A stretch of DNA of 64,000 nucleotides from an archaeon (lineage in GTDB: Archaea > Thermoproteota > Nitrososphaeria > Nitrososphaerales > Gagatemarchaeaceae): NCBI GenBank assembly GCA_016432545.1, contig CP066694.1:558001-622000 (forward strand), read 5' to 3'. How positions within the stretch are numbered: position 1 is the first letter of the stretch; every line of letters begins with the position of its first letter. The translations under genes were made by a program, and so were the position numbers. Below the pieces are notes generated by a model that saw nothing but the letters and a program-made list of their open reading frames with translations, did not search any database and had not been told where the DNA came from. This document shows positions 24,104 to 32,435 of the stretch, piece after piece.

Positions 24104-25612
24104 TTGTTAGGAAGGAGAACATTCGGGAACAGCCTGCCCGGACTGCTCTTGCTGACACTCCTCTTCGTCTCGGTGCTGGGCGTCTCCCCCGTGAGAGCAG
24201 TTGCGATCTCTCCACCTTGCGGGGCTACGCTCACAGGCTCCAACACCCTCGGTTCTGATGTCGGGCCGTGTTTCGGGAACGGTCTGATCATAGGCGGGAG
24301 CGGGACGACCTTGAACTGCGCGGGCCACACCATTTCGGGGGCAGGCTCGGGAGCTGGCGTCTGGATCGCGGACGTCGACCACGTCATGGTGAAGAATTGC
24401 GTCGTCACCGGGTTCTACACAGGGTACTATCTCTTCGATGTGTCCGCGAGTTCGCTGACCAAGGACAACGCGACCCGGAACGCCCAGGTGGGCTTTTCCA
24501 CCTACTCTTCCCTTCAGAACGTCTTCAAGAGGACCGCTGCGACCAACAACGGAGGAGAAGGTTATTTGCTGTCCGGGTCCTCGAACGGCAACCAGCTGAC
24601 GCAGAACTACGCCATCAACAACACTTGGTGGGGATTCTACTTCCAGACCTCTCACGGCAACGTGTTGAAGTCGAACTACGCGGTAGGCAACGGCCTTGAC
24701 GGATTCATCTTCGACAACGCCCCGGAGATCGTAAAGAGCAACACGGCGATTGCAAACGGTGCGAGCGGGTTCCTGTTCTACAACGGAGGCGACAACTCCT
24801 TCCTCTCGGGGAACAGGGCCTTCAACAACTCAGAGGCCGGCTTCAAGGTCGTCGGCTCGGGCAACGTCACGCTGAGGAACAACTGGGCGAGCGGCAGCGC
24901 TGTGGGATACCGCCTCCAGAACTCTCCTGCGGCGACTCTGGCCAGGAACTCGGCGTCGAACAACACCAACGAGGGATACTGGCTCGACTCCGGCTCGGGC
25001 GGAGCGACGTTGGTGAAGAACACAGCGAGGACGACAGCTGGCTACGGCTTTGCAATCGGGAGTAGCTCGAACACTCTGGACTGGAACGTGGCAGAGAGGA
25101 ACGGAGCAGCTGGGTTCTACCTCTATGGAACCGCAGTCAACAACACCCTCGAGAGGAACCTTGCAAGGTGGAACCTGGGCGACGGGTACTGGGTGGAGGG
25201 ATCCTCGAATTCCTTCAGGATGAACATCGGCAGCGCCAACGGGGGCGCAGGGTTCTACCTCTTCAACGCAAGCTCCAACTATTTCTTCAGGAACACGGCG
25301 AACACCAACGCCGGCGCGGGGAACGTCACGGGGTGGGGATACTTCCTCGTCGGTTCTAGTGGGAACACACTCATCAAGAACACGGCTTACAACGACGGGT
25401 ATGGGTTCTGGCTGGACCCCAACTCCCTGGGCAACAACGTCACGAGGAACAGCGTCAAGAGCTCGGGCCAGCTCCAGCTGAGGGGATTCTACGACCTCTC
25501 CACGGGCGCTGCGACCCTGGGCACGGCGAACTTCTATTCGATGAATGTCTGCAACAACGGCAAGCAGGCGACTTGGACCCCGAGCCTGCCGGACGTCTCT
25601 TCACCGTTCTAA
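24104..25612 (+). CDS. Secreted right-handed parallel beta-helix protein (NosD-like repeats)
   Basis: 502 residues from a TTG start. A signal peptide (SLPGLLLLTLLFVSVLGVSPVRA) is followed by an N-terminal cap with cysteines (SPPCGATLTG, VGPCFGN, LNCAGHTISG, VKNCVVTG). About 15-18 beta-helix coils of about 22-24 residues follow, with the NosD/PbH1 pattern N-x-A-x-x-N-G-G-x-G-F/Y (for example NNTWWGFYFQTSHGNVLKSN). No membrane anchor or catalytic residues of a polysaccharide lyase are obvious. Such domains bind or cleave surface carbohydrate. TATA-like CGTAAATAG at 24071-24079. It is the only surface gene in this informational stretch. Confidence 0.8.
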   Translation: MLGRRTFGNSLPGLLLLTLLFVSVLGVSPVRAVAISPPCGATLTGSNTLGSDVGPCFGNGLIIGGSGTTLNCAGHTISGAGSGAGVWIADVDHVMVKNCVVTGFYTGYYLFDVSASSLTKDNATRNAQVGFSTYSSLQNVFKRTAATNNGGEGYLLSGSSNGNQLTQNYAINNTWWGFYFQTSHGNVLKSNYAVGNGLDGFIFDNAPEIVKSNTAIANGASGFLFYNGGDNSFLSGNRAFNNSEAGFKVVGSGNVTLRNNWASGSAVGYRLQNSPAATLARNSASNNTNEGYWLDSGSGGATLVKNTARTTAGYGFAIGSSSNTLDWNVAERNGAAGFYLYGTAVNNTLERNLARWNLGDGYWVEGSSNSFRMNIGSANGGAGFYLFNASSNYFFRNTANTNAGAGNVTGWGYFLVGSSGNTLIKNTAYNDGYGFWLDPNSLGNNVTRNSVKSSGQLQLRGFYDLSTGAATLGTANFYSMNVCNNGKQATWTPSLPDVSSPF

Positions 25613-25649
25613 CAAGCTTAGTAGCCACCGAAATCTCGGGGCTGAGAGG

Positions 25650-26465
25650 ATGATCATCGGCCCGCTTGCGTTCGACGCCGACAGCGAGAAAGAAAGGATA
25701 GCCTCGTTCGTTCGTCGAATCGTGCGCGGGGCCGCGGCGAAGGGAGTGGTCTTGGGTCTGAGCGGAGGGGTGGACTCGGCCGTAGCAGGGGCAATAGCGG
25801 TCGAAGCCTTGGGGAAGAAACGAGTCACCGGGCTCCTCATGCCCTCGGCGAGCACGCCGAAGGCGGACGTGGAAGACGCGAGGAAGCTGGCCAGGGGCTG
25901 GGGGATAAGATCCCACGAGATCCCAATTGGAGGGATTGTCGCCGCTCTGGAGGGGGCGTCAGACTTTGAAGGAACCAAACTCGCCAAGGCGAACCTGCAG
26001 GCGAGGGCCAGGATGACTGTCCTCTACTACTACTCGAACTCGAAAAACCTGCTCGTCTTGGGGACCGGAGACCGCTCTGAGGTGGAGTCGGGGTTTTTTA
26101 CAAAGTGGGGTGACGGAGGCGTAGACCTCCTCCCGATCGCCCATCTCTACAAGACTCAAGTCAGGGCCCTCGGGAAGTCTATGGGCCTCCCGAAGAGGGT
26201 GGTCGAAAAGCCCGCGTCCCCTCAGCTGTGGACGGGACACAAGGCGGAGGACGAACTGCCGGCGCCCTACGAAAAGCTGGACCTCGTACTGTACTGCCTC
26301 TTTGATGAAGACTTGTCAAAGTCGAGAGTAGCCAAGAAGGCCGAGGTCCCCGTAGCCGTGGTGGAGGAAGCGCTTCGGATGAACAAGAGGTCCGAGCACA
26401 AGAGGCGGATGCCACCCTCCCTCTCCCCGGCCCAGAATTTTCGTCTCATCTCTACCAAAGATTAA
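25650..26465 (+). CDS. nadE: NAD synthetase (ammonia-dependent)
   Basis: 271 residues from the ATG at 25650, preceded by a GAGAGG ribosome site; the frame extends upstream but only through the end of the beta-helix gene. The ATP pyrophosphatase P-loop is LGLSGGVDSAV; family motifs LGTGDRSEVESGFFTKWGD and KPASPQLWTGHKAEDELPAPY follow. It converts deamido-NAD, ATP and ammonia to NAD. There is no N-terminal nitrilase domain, so it should use free ammonia. It may be transcribed with the downstream Rpo7 gene, though a TATA-like AGATTAATATC overlaps its end. Confidence 0.93.
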   Translation: MIIGPLAFDADSEKERIASFVRRIVRGAAAKGVVLGLSGGVDSAVAGAIAVEALGKKRVTGLLMPSASTPKADVEDARKLARGWGIRSHEIPIGGIVAALEGASDFEGTKLAKANLQARARMTVLYYYSNSKNLLVLGTGDRSEVESGFFTKWGDGGVDLLPIAHLYKTQVRALGKSMGLPKRVVEKPASPQLWTGHKAEDELPAPYEKLDLVLYCLFDEDLSKSRVAKKAEVPVAVVEEALRMNKRSEHKRRMPPSLSPAQNFRLISTKD

Positions 26466-26505
26466 TATCTCCTACTCGAAGCGAGGTGCCGAATCCTGAG
26501 CATTC

Positions 26506-27087
26506 ATGTTTGAGCTAGTCAACCTAGAGGATGTTGTGCGCGTTCCGCCCGACAAGTTCGGCTCGCCTCTCGAGAAGGTCGCCCTGGAGCTCCTGAAACT
26601 GAAGTACGAGAGCACAATCAACCCGGACCACGGATACCTGATCCTGGTGACCAAGGTCGAGGTCGACAAGGTCGGGAAGATCATAGCAGGAGACGGGGCA
26701 ACCTACCACAGGGTCAGGTTCGAGGTCCTCAGCTTCTTCCCGCTGAAGCAGGAGCTCGTAGAAGGCGAGATTGTAGAGGTGACCGACTTCGGGGCCTTCG
26801 TCAGGATCGGCCCGGCTGACGCCCTCCTTCACCTGAGCCAGATCATGGACGACTATCTGACGAGCGACGTGAAGTCTGGCATCATCACCGCCTCCCAGAG
26901 CAAGAAGACCCTCAGGGTCGGGAGCAAGGTCAGGGTGAGGATCACGGCGGTGAGCCTGGGGCACGGGATCTCGATGGGGAAGATCGGAGTGACGTGCAGG
27001 CAGCCGTTCCTGGGCGCCCTGGAGTGGATCGACGAAGAGATCGTAAAGGCGGCAAAGGCGCGCAAGGTCGAGGAAAGGGCGAAGTAG
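26506..27087 (+). CDS. rpo7: RNA polymerase subunit Rpo7 (RpoE')
   Basis: 193 residues. The N-terminal tip/RNP domain contains VRVPPDKFGSPLEKVALELLKLKYE, and the C-terminal S1 domain contains ELVEGEIVEVTDFGAFVRIGP, the hallmark of Rpo7. With Rpo4 it forms the stalk of archaeal RNA polymerase. The order Rpo7-Spt4-dephospho-CoA kinase (DUF359) is typical of archaea. The S24e and S27ae genes that often follow lie about 0.7 kb further on, beyond two opposite-strand genes. Confidence 0.95.
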   Translation: MFELVNLEDVVRVPPDKFGSPLEKVALELLKLKYESTINPDHGYLILVTKVEVDKVGKIIAGDGATYHRVRFEVLSFFPLKQELVEGEIVEVTDFGAFVRIGPADALLHLSQIMDDYLTSDVKSGIITASQSKKTLRVGSKVRVRITAVSLGHGISMGKIGVTCRQPFLGALEWIDEEIVKAAKARKVEERAK

Positions 27088-27090
27088 GGC

Positions 27091-27276
27091 TTGAAGGAGC
27101 TGGCCTGCCGCAAGTGCAGGATGCTGACCAACGAGAAGGCCTGCCCCAACGACGGTTCCACGGAGCTGAGTAACGAGTGGTCCGGCCTCATCATAATCAT
27201 CAACGCCGAGAAGTCCCAGGTCGCGAAGACCCTGGGCATAGCGAAGGCCGGCAGGTACGCCCTCAAGGTCAGCTGA
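27091..27276 (+). CDS. spt4: Transcription elongation factor Spt4
   Basis: 61 residues from a TTG start, 3 bp after Rpo7. It matches archaeal Spt4: zinc-binding segment CRKC and CPND, then LSNEWSGLIIIINAEKSQVA and GIAKAGRYALKV. It pairs with Spt5 on elongating polymerase. Archaeal Spt4 usually has four cysteines; here the fourth ligand position is Asp (C-P-N-D), leaving a Cys3Asp set, which can still bind zinc. Confidence 0.92.
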   Translation: MKELACRKCRMLTNEKACPNDGSTELSNEWSGLIIIINAEKSQVAKTLGIAKAGRYALKVS

Positions 27277-27280
27277 CCTC

Positions 27281-27802
27281 TTGCCGAAGGTCTACAAGCT
27301 CCCCAAGAGCCTCAGGTCGTCGCTCGCGAAGCCCCTGGGCCGACTCTTTGAGGCCGACGAGCTGACTGGGACCGCCTTCAAGAGAGCCGTGGAAGAGCCG
27401 GCGATGGTCATCACCGTGGGCGACAGGGTGACCGAGACCGTCTGGGGGATGGGCCGGGCGCCCGACCTCCAGGTCGTGGACTCGAAGGAGAACAGGGTAA
27501 ACAGGGAGCCCCCGGAAGTCCCCTTCGCCAGGCAGGTCAATGTGAAGAACCCGGCCGGCTCGCTGTCGCAGGAGGCCATCGAGGGAGTCAGAGATGCCCT
27601 AGGAGGGAAGAAGCCCGCTCGCCTGTTTGTGGACGGGGAGGAGGACCTGCTCGCGATCCCAGTCATCGCGCTTGCGCCGGTCTCTGCGGTCGTGTTCTAC
27701 GGCCAGCCGGGAGAGGGGATAGTCGCGGTGAGGGCAGACTCACTGTCGAAGTCGAGGAACAGGCGGATCCTGTCCGAGATGGGCGTCTCAGACCTTCGCT
27801 GA
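27281..27802 (+). CDS. GTP-dependent dephospho-CoA kinase (DUF359 family)
   Basis: 173 residues from a TTG start, 4 bp after Spt4. The family pattern is clear: MVITVGDRVTETVWGMG and DLQVVDSKENR, then VDGEEDLLAIPVIALAPVSAVVFYGQPGEGIV. In Thermococcus this family phosphorylates dephospho-CoA with GTP as the last step of coenzyme A synthesis. The end overlaps the convergent small gene by 15 bp. Confidence 0.9.
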   Translation: MPKVYKLPKSLRSSLAKPLGRLFEADELTGTAFKRAVEEPAMVITVGDRVTETVWGMGRAPDLQVVDSKENRVNREPPEVPFARQVNVKNPAGSLSQEAIEGVRDALGGKKPARLFVDGEEDLLAIPVIALAPVSAVVFYGQPGEGIVAVRADSLSKSRNRRILSEMGVSDLR

Positions 27803-28054
27803 GCTGCTCGTCTCTCCGTCGGAGGGAAGTCGCCCCTCGGAGAGCGGGAGGCGTGCCCGTAGCTCTTTCATTATGAGCCAAGTTCCATCGCCGAAGATTG
27901 CCCTGAGCTTCTCCTCAAAAGAAGGGAGCTCAGGGGTCCCAGTGTAGAAGAGGACGCTTGCCATGCCTCCCCTTCCGAAGAGGTGCTCCAGAGCCGCCCG
28001 TGCTGCGGGCGCAAAAGCGTCCTTCTGGTCAGATTCTTGCCTTTTAGCGGCCAA
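27788..28054 (-). CDS. Unknown small protein
   Basis: 88 residues from a TTG start, no family recognised. Helical and charged, with a central SVLFYTGTPELPSFEEKLRAIFG and a C-terminal helix KELRARLPLSEGRLP. No membrane helix. It lies 12 bp after the small membrane protein gene on the same strand, and its end overlaps the convergent kinase gene by 15 bp. The tight packing supports it being real. Confidence 0.5.
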   Translation of the reverse strand: MAAKRQESDQKDAFAPAARAALEHLFGRGGMASVLFYTGTPELPSFEEKLRAIFGDGTWLIMKELRARLPLSEGRLPSDGETSSSAKV

Positions 28055-28066
28055 GCCTCGCGCTCA

Positions 28067-28399
28067 TCACTCTTGGCTCCCCTTCGGATTCCAGACCGAG
28101 TAGAACTCGAAGAAGCCGTAGAGGAGCAGGAAGACGAATCCGGCGTAGAACAGGAAGTCGACGGTGTCGAGCAAGGGGTCGCTTCCCGCCAGCCTGGCGA
28201 TCTGACCCACCTGTCCTGCGGCGTAAAACAGGGGCGCCAACGCGATATCCCGCCATGGCTTCGCCATCAGGCCCCCGCTGAACTTCGCCCTCACCTGAAG
28301 CGCGAAGAATGAGGCACCCAGGGCCAAGACCACCAAGAGTATGTCCAAGAGCGCCGCGAAGGCGTCGAACACGGGGACGCATGGCTCATGCTTTTTCAT
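28067..28399 (-). CDS. Small multi-helix membrane protein
   Basis: 110 residues from the ATG at 28399; the frame is open further upstream, but that part is cysteine-rich, unlike a natural start, and would run into the divergent S24e promoter. Three hydrophobic helices are seen (ALLDILLVVLALGASFFALQ, IALAPLFYAAGQVGQIARL, DFLFYAGFVFLLLYGFFEFY). No functional motif. Probably co-transcribed with the following small gene. Confidence 0.6.
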   Translation of the reverse strand: MKKHEPCVPVFDAFAALLDILLVVLALGASFFALQVRAKFSGGLMAKPWRDIALAPLFYAAGQVGQIARLAGSDPLLDTVDFLFYAGFVFLLLYGFFEFYSVWNPKGSQE

Positions 28400-28508
28400 A
28401 AGCTTTGGGGCCTTGCCGAAGGAGGAAGTCTGAGCTGAGGCCCTCGCAGTAACTGGACACCGTCTGGTCGAGCAAGTTAATATCCCCGAACAAAGCGGGG
28501 CGACCAAG

Positions 28509-28847
28509 GTGCAGGCACAGAAGAAATGGGACTCCAAGGTGCTCGACAGGTCGTACGTAGAGATGCCCATGGAGGGGAAGGCCGGAAGTGTCTCAAGAAA
28601 GGAGGCGATCGAGGCGCTCGCAAAGGAGATGGGCGTCCCCGCCGAGAACGTCGCTCTGGTGCGGATGGACGGGCAGTCGGGGACTACCGACGTGGTGGCG
28701 AAGTTCTACGTCTACGGTTCTGCTGATTCGAAGAAGAAGCTGCATCGCGGTTACCTTGACGAGAGGATGCTGACCAAGGAAGAACGAGAGAAGCTCAAGC
28801 AGGAGAGGAAGAAGGCGGCGGCCCCCGCCCCTGAGGCGAAGAAGTAG
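28509..28847 (+). CDS. rps24e: Ribosomal protein S24e
   Basis: 112 residues from a GTG start. The S24e core is visible: SRKEAIEALAKEMGV, then NVALVRMDGQSGTTDVVAKFYVYGS and KLHRGYL. The end is an Ala/Pro/Lys-rich tail (KKAAAPAPEAKK). A TATA-like AGTTAATATC at 28474-28483 puts transcription start near 28505, so the mRNA is nearly leaderless. The stop overlaps the next start by 1 nt (TAGTG). Confidence 0.92.
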   Translation: MQAQKKWDSKVLDRSYVEMPMEGKAGSVSRKEAIEALAKEMGVPAENVALVRMDGQSGTTDVVAKFYVYGSADSKKKLHRGYLDERMLTKEEREKLKQERKKAAAPAPEAKK

Positions 28848-29125
28848 TGTCGAAGCAGCAGCCGGCTCCTCCGCCCGCGCCAGCGCCCGCCCCCGCGGCG
28901 GCCCCGGAAGCCCCCGTAGAGGAGAAGAAGCCTGAGAAGAAGGTCAAGCCGAAGGCGCCCAAGAGGAGGATCCAGGTCTACAAGCTCTACAAGGTCGACG
29001 GGGAGAACCTGTCGCGCCTGAGGAAGGAGTGCCCTAGGTGCGGCCGCGGCTACTTCATGGCACAGCACGAGAGCAGGCACACGTGCGGGCACTGCGGGTA
29101 CACGACTTACTCGACCAAGGCATAG
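28847..29125 (+). CDS. rps27ae: Ribosomal protein S27ae
   Basis: 92 residues from a GTG that shares its first base with the S24e stop. The C-terminal half is the S27ae zinc ribbon (CPRCG ... CGHCG). The first 35 residues are an unusual Pro/Ala-rich and then Lys-rich extension (QPAPPPAPAPAPAAAPEAP). The stop overlaps the convergent nucleotidyltransferase-kinase gene by 19 bp. In many archaea Kae1/Bud32 follows S27ae on the same strand; here it does not. Confidence 0.92.
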   Translation: MSKQQPAPPPAPAPAPAAAPEAPVEEKKPEKKVKPKAPKRRIQVYKLYKVDGENLSRLRKECPRCGRGYFMAQHESRHTCGHCGYTTYSTKA

Positions 29126-30747
29126 GCATAGGCGCCCATCGTCTCCCTGAGCATCTTCGCCATCCCGGGCGTCAGAAAGGGCTGGAAGGGCCTGTAGTAC
29201 TTCGAGCTCATCGCCTTGGCCACGCTGGGTCTGTCGCCCCCCTTGACGTAGGCCTGGAGGAAGGACTCGGCGACCTTCCTCATCGCATCCTCCTTGACCG
29301 AGAGCTTGGAGGTGTAGTACAAGAACTCGGCAAGGTCCCAGGCCTTGTCGCCTGAGGGCTGGGCCTGCTCCAGGTCGGTGAGGTAGAGGCCCTTCTCGGA
29401 CACGACCACGTTGCTCGCCTTCGCGTCACCAATCGCGAGCCCCTTCTCATGGGCGGACGCAAGGAGGGCCCCGTACGCAGAGACGTGGGCGAGCCCGTCC
29501 TCCTTTCCTTTGAAGACCGAGTCGATGACGGAGGCGAGGGTAGGGCCGGATACGAACTCCTTGACCAGTACTCGCTCTTCCGGTGCGACCGCCAGCACCG
29601 ATGGAACGGAGAGGCCCGCGGCCTTGAGCCTGAGGGACATCCCATACTCCCTGTCCAGCCTCGCCATCGGAGCCATGCTGAACCGTTGCGTCGCGGAGGC
29701 CCAGATCCCGAGGAGGGCCCACTTCAAGGACCTCACGTCCGTGTAGGTCTTGACCACGACCGAAGCCTCGCGCCCCGAGTCCCTGAAGGTAAGGACCCGC
29801 GTGGTCGAGTAGGGCTCTCCGATGAACCTCTCCTTGGTAGAGTACCTGTCAAAGCCCAGGAGGCCCGCGAGCTGCTTCTCGAGGAGCGACGCGTCAGGGA
29901 TGACCTTGCCCTCTTCAAGTCGGAGGAGAGACCGGGGACGCTCCAGCTCGAGCAGGGGCGGCGGATTCTCGCGCATTCTCTTGAGTTTGGACTGGGCCTC
30001 CCTCCTGAAGACTCCGAGCCCGACCCGACCTGCGTAACCGTGAATGGCGTATTGCGTCACGCCCCGCGTAGTGCCCGTGAAGATCGACTGCGCCTTCGTG
30101 AAGGCATCTCCACGGAGCTTCTCCGGGACAACCCGCACGCCGTCGGGCCCGACTTTCAGGAAAGCCCTCCCACTCAAAGAGGCCGCGGCCCCAGCGAAGC
30201 CGGCCATCGACTGGGCCCTGTTCTCGCTCCCGAGAGGGCAGGTGTAGGTCTGCACGTAGCTGTAGGTAGCGGGCGGGTAGAGGGCTGCCCGCCTGCTCAG
30301 CTTGTAGAAGAGGAAGTAGTCATAGGGGACGAGGAGGTGACGGGAGAAGTCGCCGTAGTCGGATGAGAGCTCCAGCAGGGCCTCCATCAGCACCCGCTTC
30401 TTGTACTCCAGCTCGACCGCCCTGAAGAGCTGTTCGTTGGAGATCGGCTCGTAGGCGTTGAGGAACCTTCCGGCCACGAACTCTCCCATGTAGGAGGTGC
30501 GTGCGTCCTCCCAGAGCAGCTCCTCGTCGACGATGAGCGCTGAAACGGGGACGGGGGAGTCCACGTACTTGTACCTGACACCCTCGCGGAACCTCTTGCA
30601 GACTAGTATCAGGTCGTAGTCGGAGTCTCCTCGCGCGTAGCCGGCGACCTTCGAGCCGTAGGCGCAGATGCCCGAGATCGAGGACTTGCCGACCAGGGCA
30701 GTGCCCAGCTTCGAGAGGGTCTCGCGCTCTTCTTCGGAGAGCCTCAA
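29107..30747 (-). CDS. Nucleotidyltransferase-Bud32/RIO-like kinase fusion protein
   Basis: 546 residues from a TTG that overlaps the upstream stop (TTGA). The N-terminal domain is a polymerase-beta-type nucleotidyltransferase: YGSKVAGYARGDSDYDLIL, with Gly31-Ser32 and acidic residues 41, 43 and 45. A middle helical region follows. The C-terminal 240 residues or so look like a Bud32/RIO-type kinase: lysine in SVVVKTY, a glutamate in LDREYGM, hinge VLVKEFVSG, catalytic loop GDAKASNVVV and metal-binding DLEQAQ. The reaction is not known; possible substrates are tRNA or a protein for either half. A longer in-frame N-terminus exists but is low-complexity and overlaps the upstream gene. Confidence 0.8.
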   Translation of the reverse strand: MRLSEEERETLSKLGTALVGKSSISGICAYGSKVAGYARGDSDYDLILVCKRFREGVRYKYVDSPVPVSALIVDEELLWEDARTSYMGEFVAGRFLNAYEPISNEQLFRAVELEYKKRVLMEALLELSSDYGDFSRHLLVPYDYFLFYKLSRRAALYPPATYSYVQTYTCPLGSENRAQSMAGFAGAAASLSGRAFLKVGPDGVRVVPEKLRGDAFTKAQSIFTGTTRGVTQYAIHGYAGRVGLGVFRREAQSKLKRMRENPPPLLELERPRSLLRLEEGKVIPDASLLEKQLAGLLGFDRYSTKERFIGEPYSTTRVLTFRDSGREASVVVKTYTDVRSLKWALLGIWASATQRFSMAPMARLDREYGMSLRLKAAGLSVPSVLAVAPEERVLVKEFVSGPTLASVIDSVFKGKEDGLAHVSAYGALLASAHEKGLAIGDAKASNVVVSEKGLYLTDLEQAQPSGDKAWDLAEFLYYTSKLSVKEDAMRKVAESFLQAYVKGGDRPSVAKAMSSKYYRPFQPFLTPGMAKMLRETMGAYAYALVE

Positions 30748-31430
30748 TTCTTCATCTTCTCTTCGATGAGCGCAACCCTTGCCAGGACGGCGGGGTCGAA
30801 GCGGGCGCCGGACACGGACTCCATCGAGAGCCTGACGACGTTCTCCTCGGGGCCTACCCAGCGCAGGGGGAGGTTCTTCGAGATCCACATGTCGCCCGCC
30901 TTCTTGTTGAGGCTCTTGTCGTAGAGCCCGTCTTTGAACTTCCTGGTGACGAGGCCGACGAGGGCCTTTTCGGTGAAGACGAGCTTAGCCGGGACCGTCC
31001 GCTCGGAGTCGGCGAAGGAAGCCTCGTAGAGTGTCGTGGCGCGCGCGTCGCTGACCACGTTGGACCTGCTAAGCTTGCGGACGAGGTCCACATAGTGAGT
31101 GAACTCGTGCGCCGCCACGGCGTCGATCGTGCCCTTCGTCCCGAAGGCGACCAGCGCGGCGGCGAACTGGACCAGTATCGTGAGACCCCCCATGCCGGTG
31201 GTGGGAATGACCCTCGCGAACATGACTCCCATCTGGCCGTACTCGGCGCCGCCCTTCGAGACTGGCAGAGTCGGCTCGATGTAGTACGGAGGATACTTGA
31301 TGCCGCTCGCTTTCTCCACCCTCGCGACCGCGGAGGCGACCAGCTTGAGCCTCAGGCGGACCTTCTTCGCCATCGGCTGAGGGACCTTCCCCTGGGCCAC
31401 GGCCTGGTCGAAGAGGATCAGAGGGTCCAA
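30744..31430 (-). CDS. Putative HExxH metalloprotein
   Basis: 228 residues from a TTG start. The central helix DAVAAHEFTHYVDLVRKL holds a zinc-peptidase type HExxH motif (HEFTH). A third ligand cannot be named with confidence; acidic residues downstream (YEASFADSE) are candidates. No signal peptide or membrane helix is clear, although LTILVQFAAALVAFG is hydrophobic. The stop is overlapped by the start of the nucleotidyltransferase-kinase gene (TTGA), so the two are translationally coupled and likely act in one process. Confidence 0.65.
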   Translation of the reverse strand: MDPLILFDQAVAQGKVPQPMAKKVRLRLKLVASAVARVEKASGIKYPPYYIEPTLPVSKGGAEYGQMGVMFARVIPTTGMGGLTILVQFAAALVAFGTKGTIDAVAAHEFTHYVDLVRKLSRSNVVSDARATTLYEASFADSERTVPAKLVFTEKALVGLVTRKFKDGLYDKSLNKKAGDMWISKNLPLRWVGPEENVVRLSMESVSGARFDPAVLARVALIEEKMKN

Positions 31431-31471
31431 CTGGGCGCGACGGCCCCCAGATGCTTATGAGTCTTAGTCCG

Positions 31472-31930
31472 TCACTCTTTGATCTTGAAGGTCACGGGCG
31501 GAATCCGCTGGGAGACCTCCATGAATATCTCCGCGTGCATGACCCCTGGGATCTTTCCTATCACGTCGTAGACGGCCCGGTGGAGTTCGTCCAGGGACTG
31601 CCCCTTCAGGTTGGCGATAATGTCGAAACGCCCCGTCACCTCGCGGATGAGCCTGACCCCCTCGGTCTTCTCGATGTCCTTGAGGATGTTGTCCCTCTGC
31701 TTGGGGTCGATGTTTAGCCCCGCAAGGGCCCCGGCCCTCATACCGAGGGTGTCCTCGTTGACTATCACTGTGAACTTCTCTATGATCCCCCTGTTCCTTA
31801 GCCGCTTGATCCTGCTGTACATCACCGAAAGGTTGACCCCCATCTGCTTGCTCAGTCGGGGGACCGAGATCGAGGCGTCCGCGTACAGGGCTGAGAGAAT
31901 CTTCATGTCCAAATCGTCGAGGCGGGCCAT
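31472..31930 (-). CDS. Lrp/AsnC family transcriptional regulator
   Basis: 152 residues. N-terminal HTH (DLDMKILSALYADASISVPR, then GVNLSVMYSRIKRLRNRGII) and C-terminal RAM/AsnC ligand domain (GALAGLNIDPKQRDNILKDI, VTGRFDIIANLKG, VMHAEIFMEVSQ). Such proteins form octamers and respond to amino acids. It is 41 bp upstream of the HExxH gene on the same strand and may control that operon or itself. The start region has an AT-rich stretch (31950-31975) consistent with its own promoter. Confidence 0.93.
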   Translation of the reverse strand: MARLDDLDMKILSALYADASISVPRLSKQMGVNLSVMYSRIKRLRNRGIIEKFTVIVNEDTLGMRAGALAGLNIDPKQRDNILKDIEKTEGVRLIREVTGRFDIIANLKGQSLDELHRAVYDVIGKIPGVMHAEIFMEVSQRIPPVTFKIKE

Positions 31931-32013
31931 GTTTTTGACTTGGCTGTAGGGTTTCTTGGATATATTTCTACTTTCTTGAAGGAGTTCGAGGAATTGAGGT
32001 AGAGGGAACCGCT

Positions 32014-32373
32014 CTACGCGGTCTTGGCCGCTTGCTCGGTCCGCATCGCGTTGACCTGATAGACTTCCTCGGTCACCGTGTTTCCCCTCACCAGGCGCCT
32101 CTTCTTCGAGCCGCCCTCCTTTGATTTGTACCCCACGCCTGCGCTCATGAGGACGTAGTTCTTCCCGCCTCCGAGGACGTCGGAGCGCATCGGGAAGCCG
32201 GCCTTGTCGCTGCCGCCGGTGATCTTGATCATCCCGGTCAGACCCAGGAGGGTCGCGTCCACGACCTCCCCTATCTTGCGCCCCATGAGAGGCTGGGCGG
32301 TCGCGTCCTTGAGCTCTGCGACTTCAGACTTGCCCGTCTTCGGGTCGGAGAGCACCAGCTTGAACGAAGCCAT
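32014..32373 (-). CDS. rps6e: Ribosomal protein S6e
   Basis: 119 residues from the ATG at 32373; the frame stays open for a further 1.4 kb upstream, but only as a shadow of aIF5B. The family segments are MASFKLVLSDPKTGKSEVAE, then LMGRKIGEVVDATLLGLTG, KITGGSDKAGFPMRSDVLGG and a basic KSKEGGSKKRRLVRGNTV. Small-subunit protein. It follows aIF5B by 62 bp, the normal archaeal order. Confidence 0.95.
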   Translation of the reverse strand: MASFKLVLSDPKTGKSEVAELKDATAQPLMGRKIGEVVDATLLGLTGMIKITGGSDKAGFPMRSDVLGGGKNYVLMSAGVGYKSKEGGSKKRRLVRGNTVTEEVYQVNAMRTEQAAKTA

Positions 32374-32435
32374 TCCGGGCCCTCCGAATCCCGACCGGAT
32401 ATAAGCACTACCCGCCGCGACCGACTCGGGGGCGC

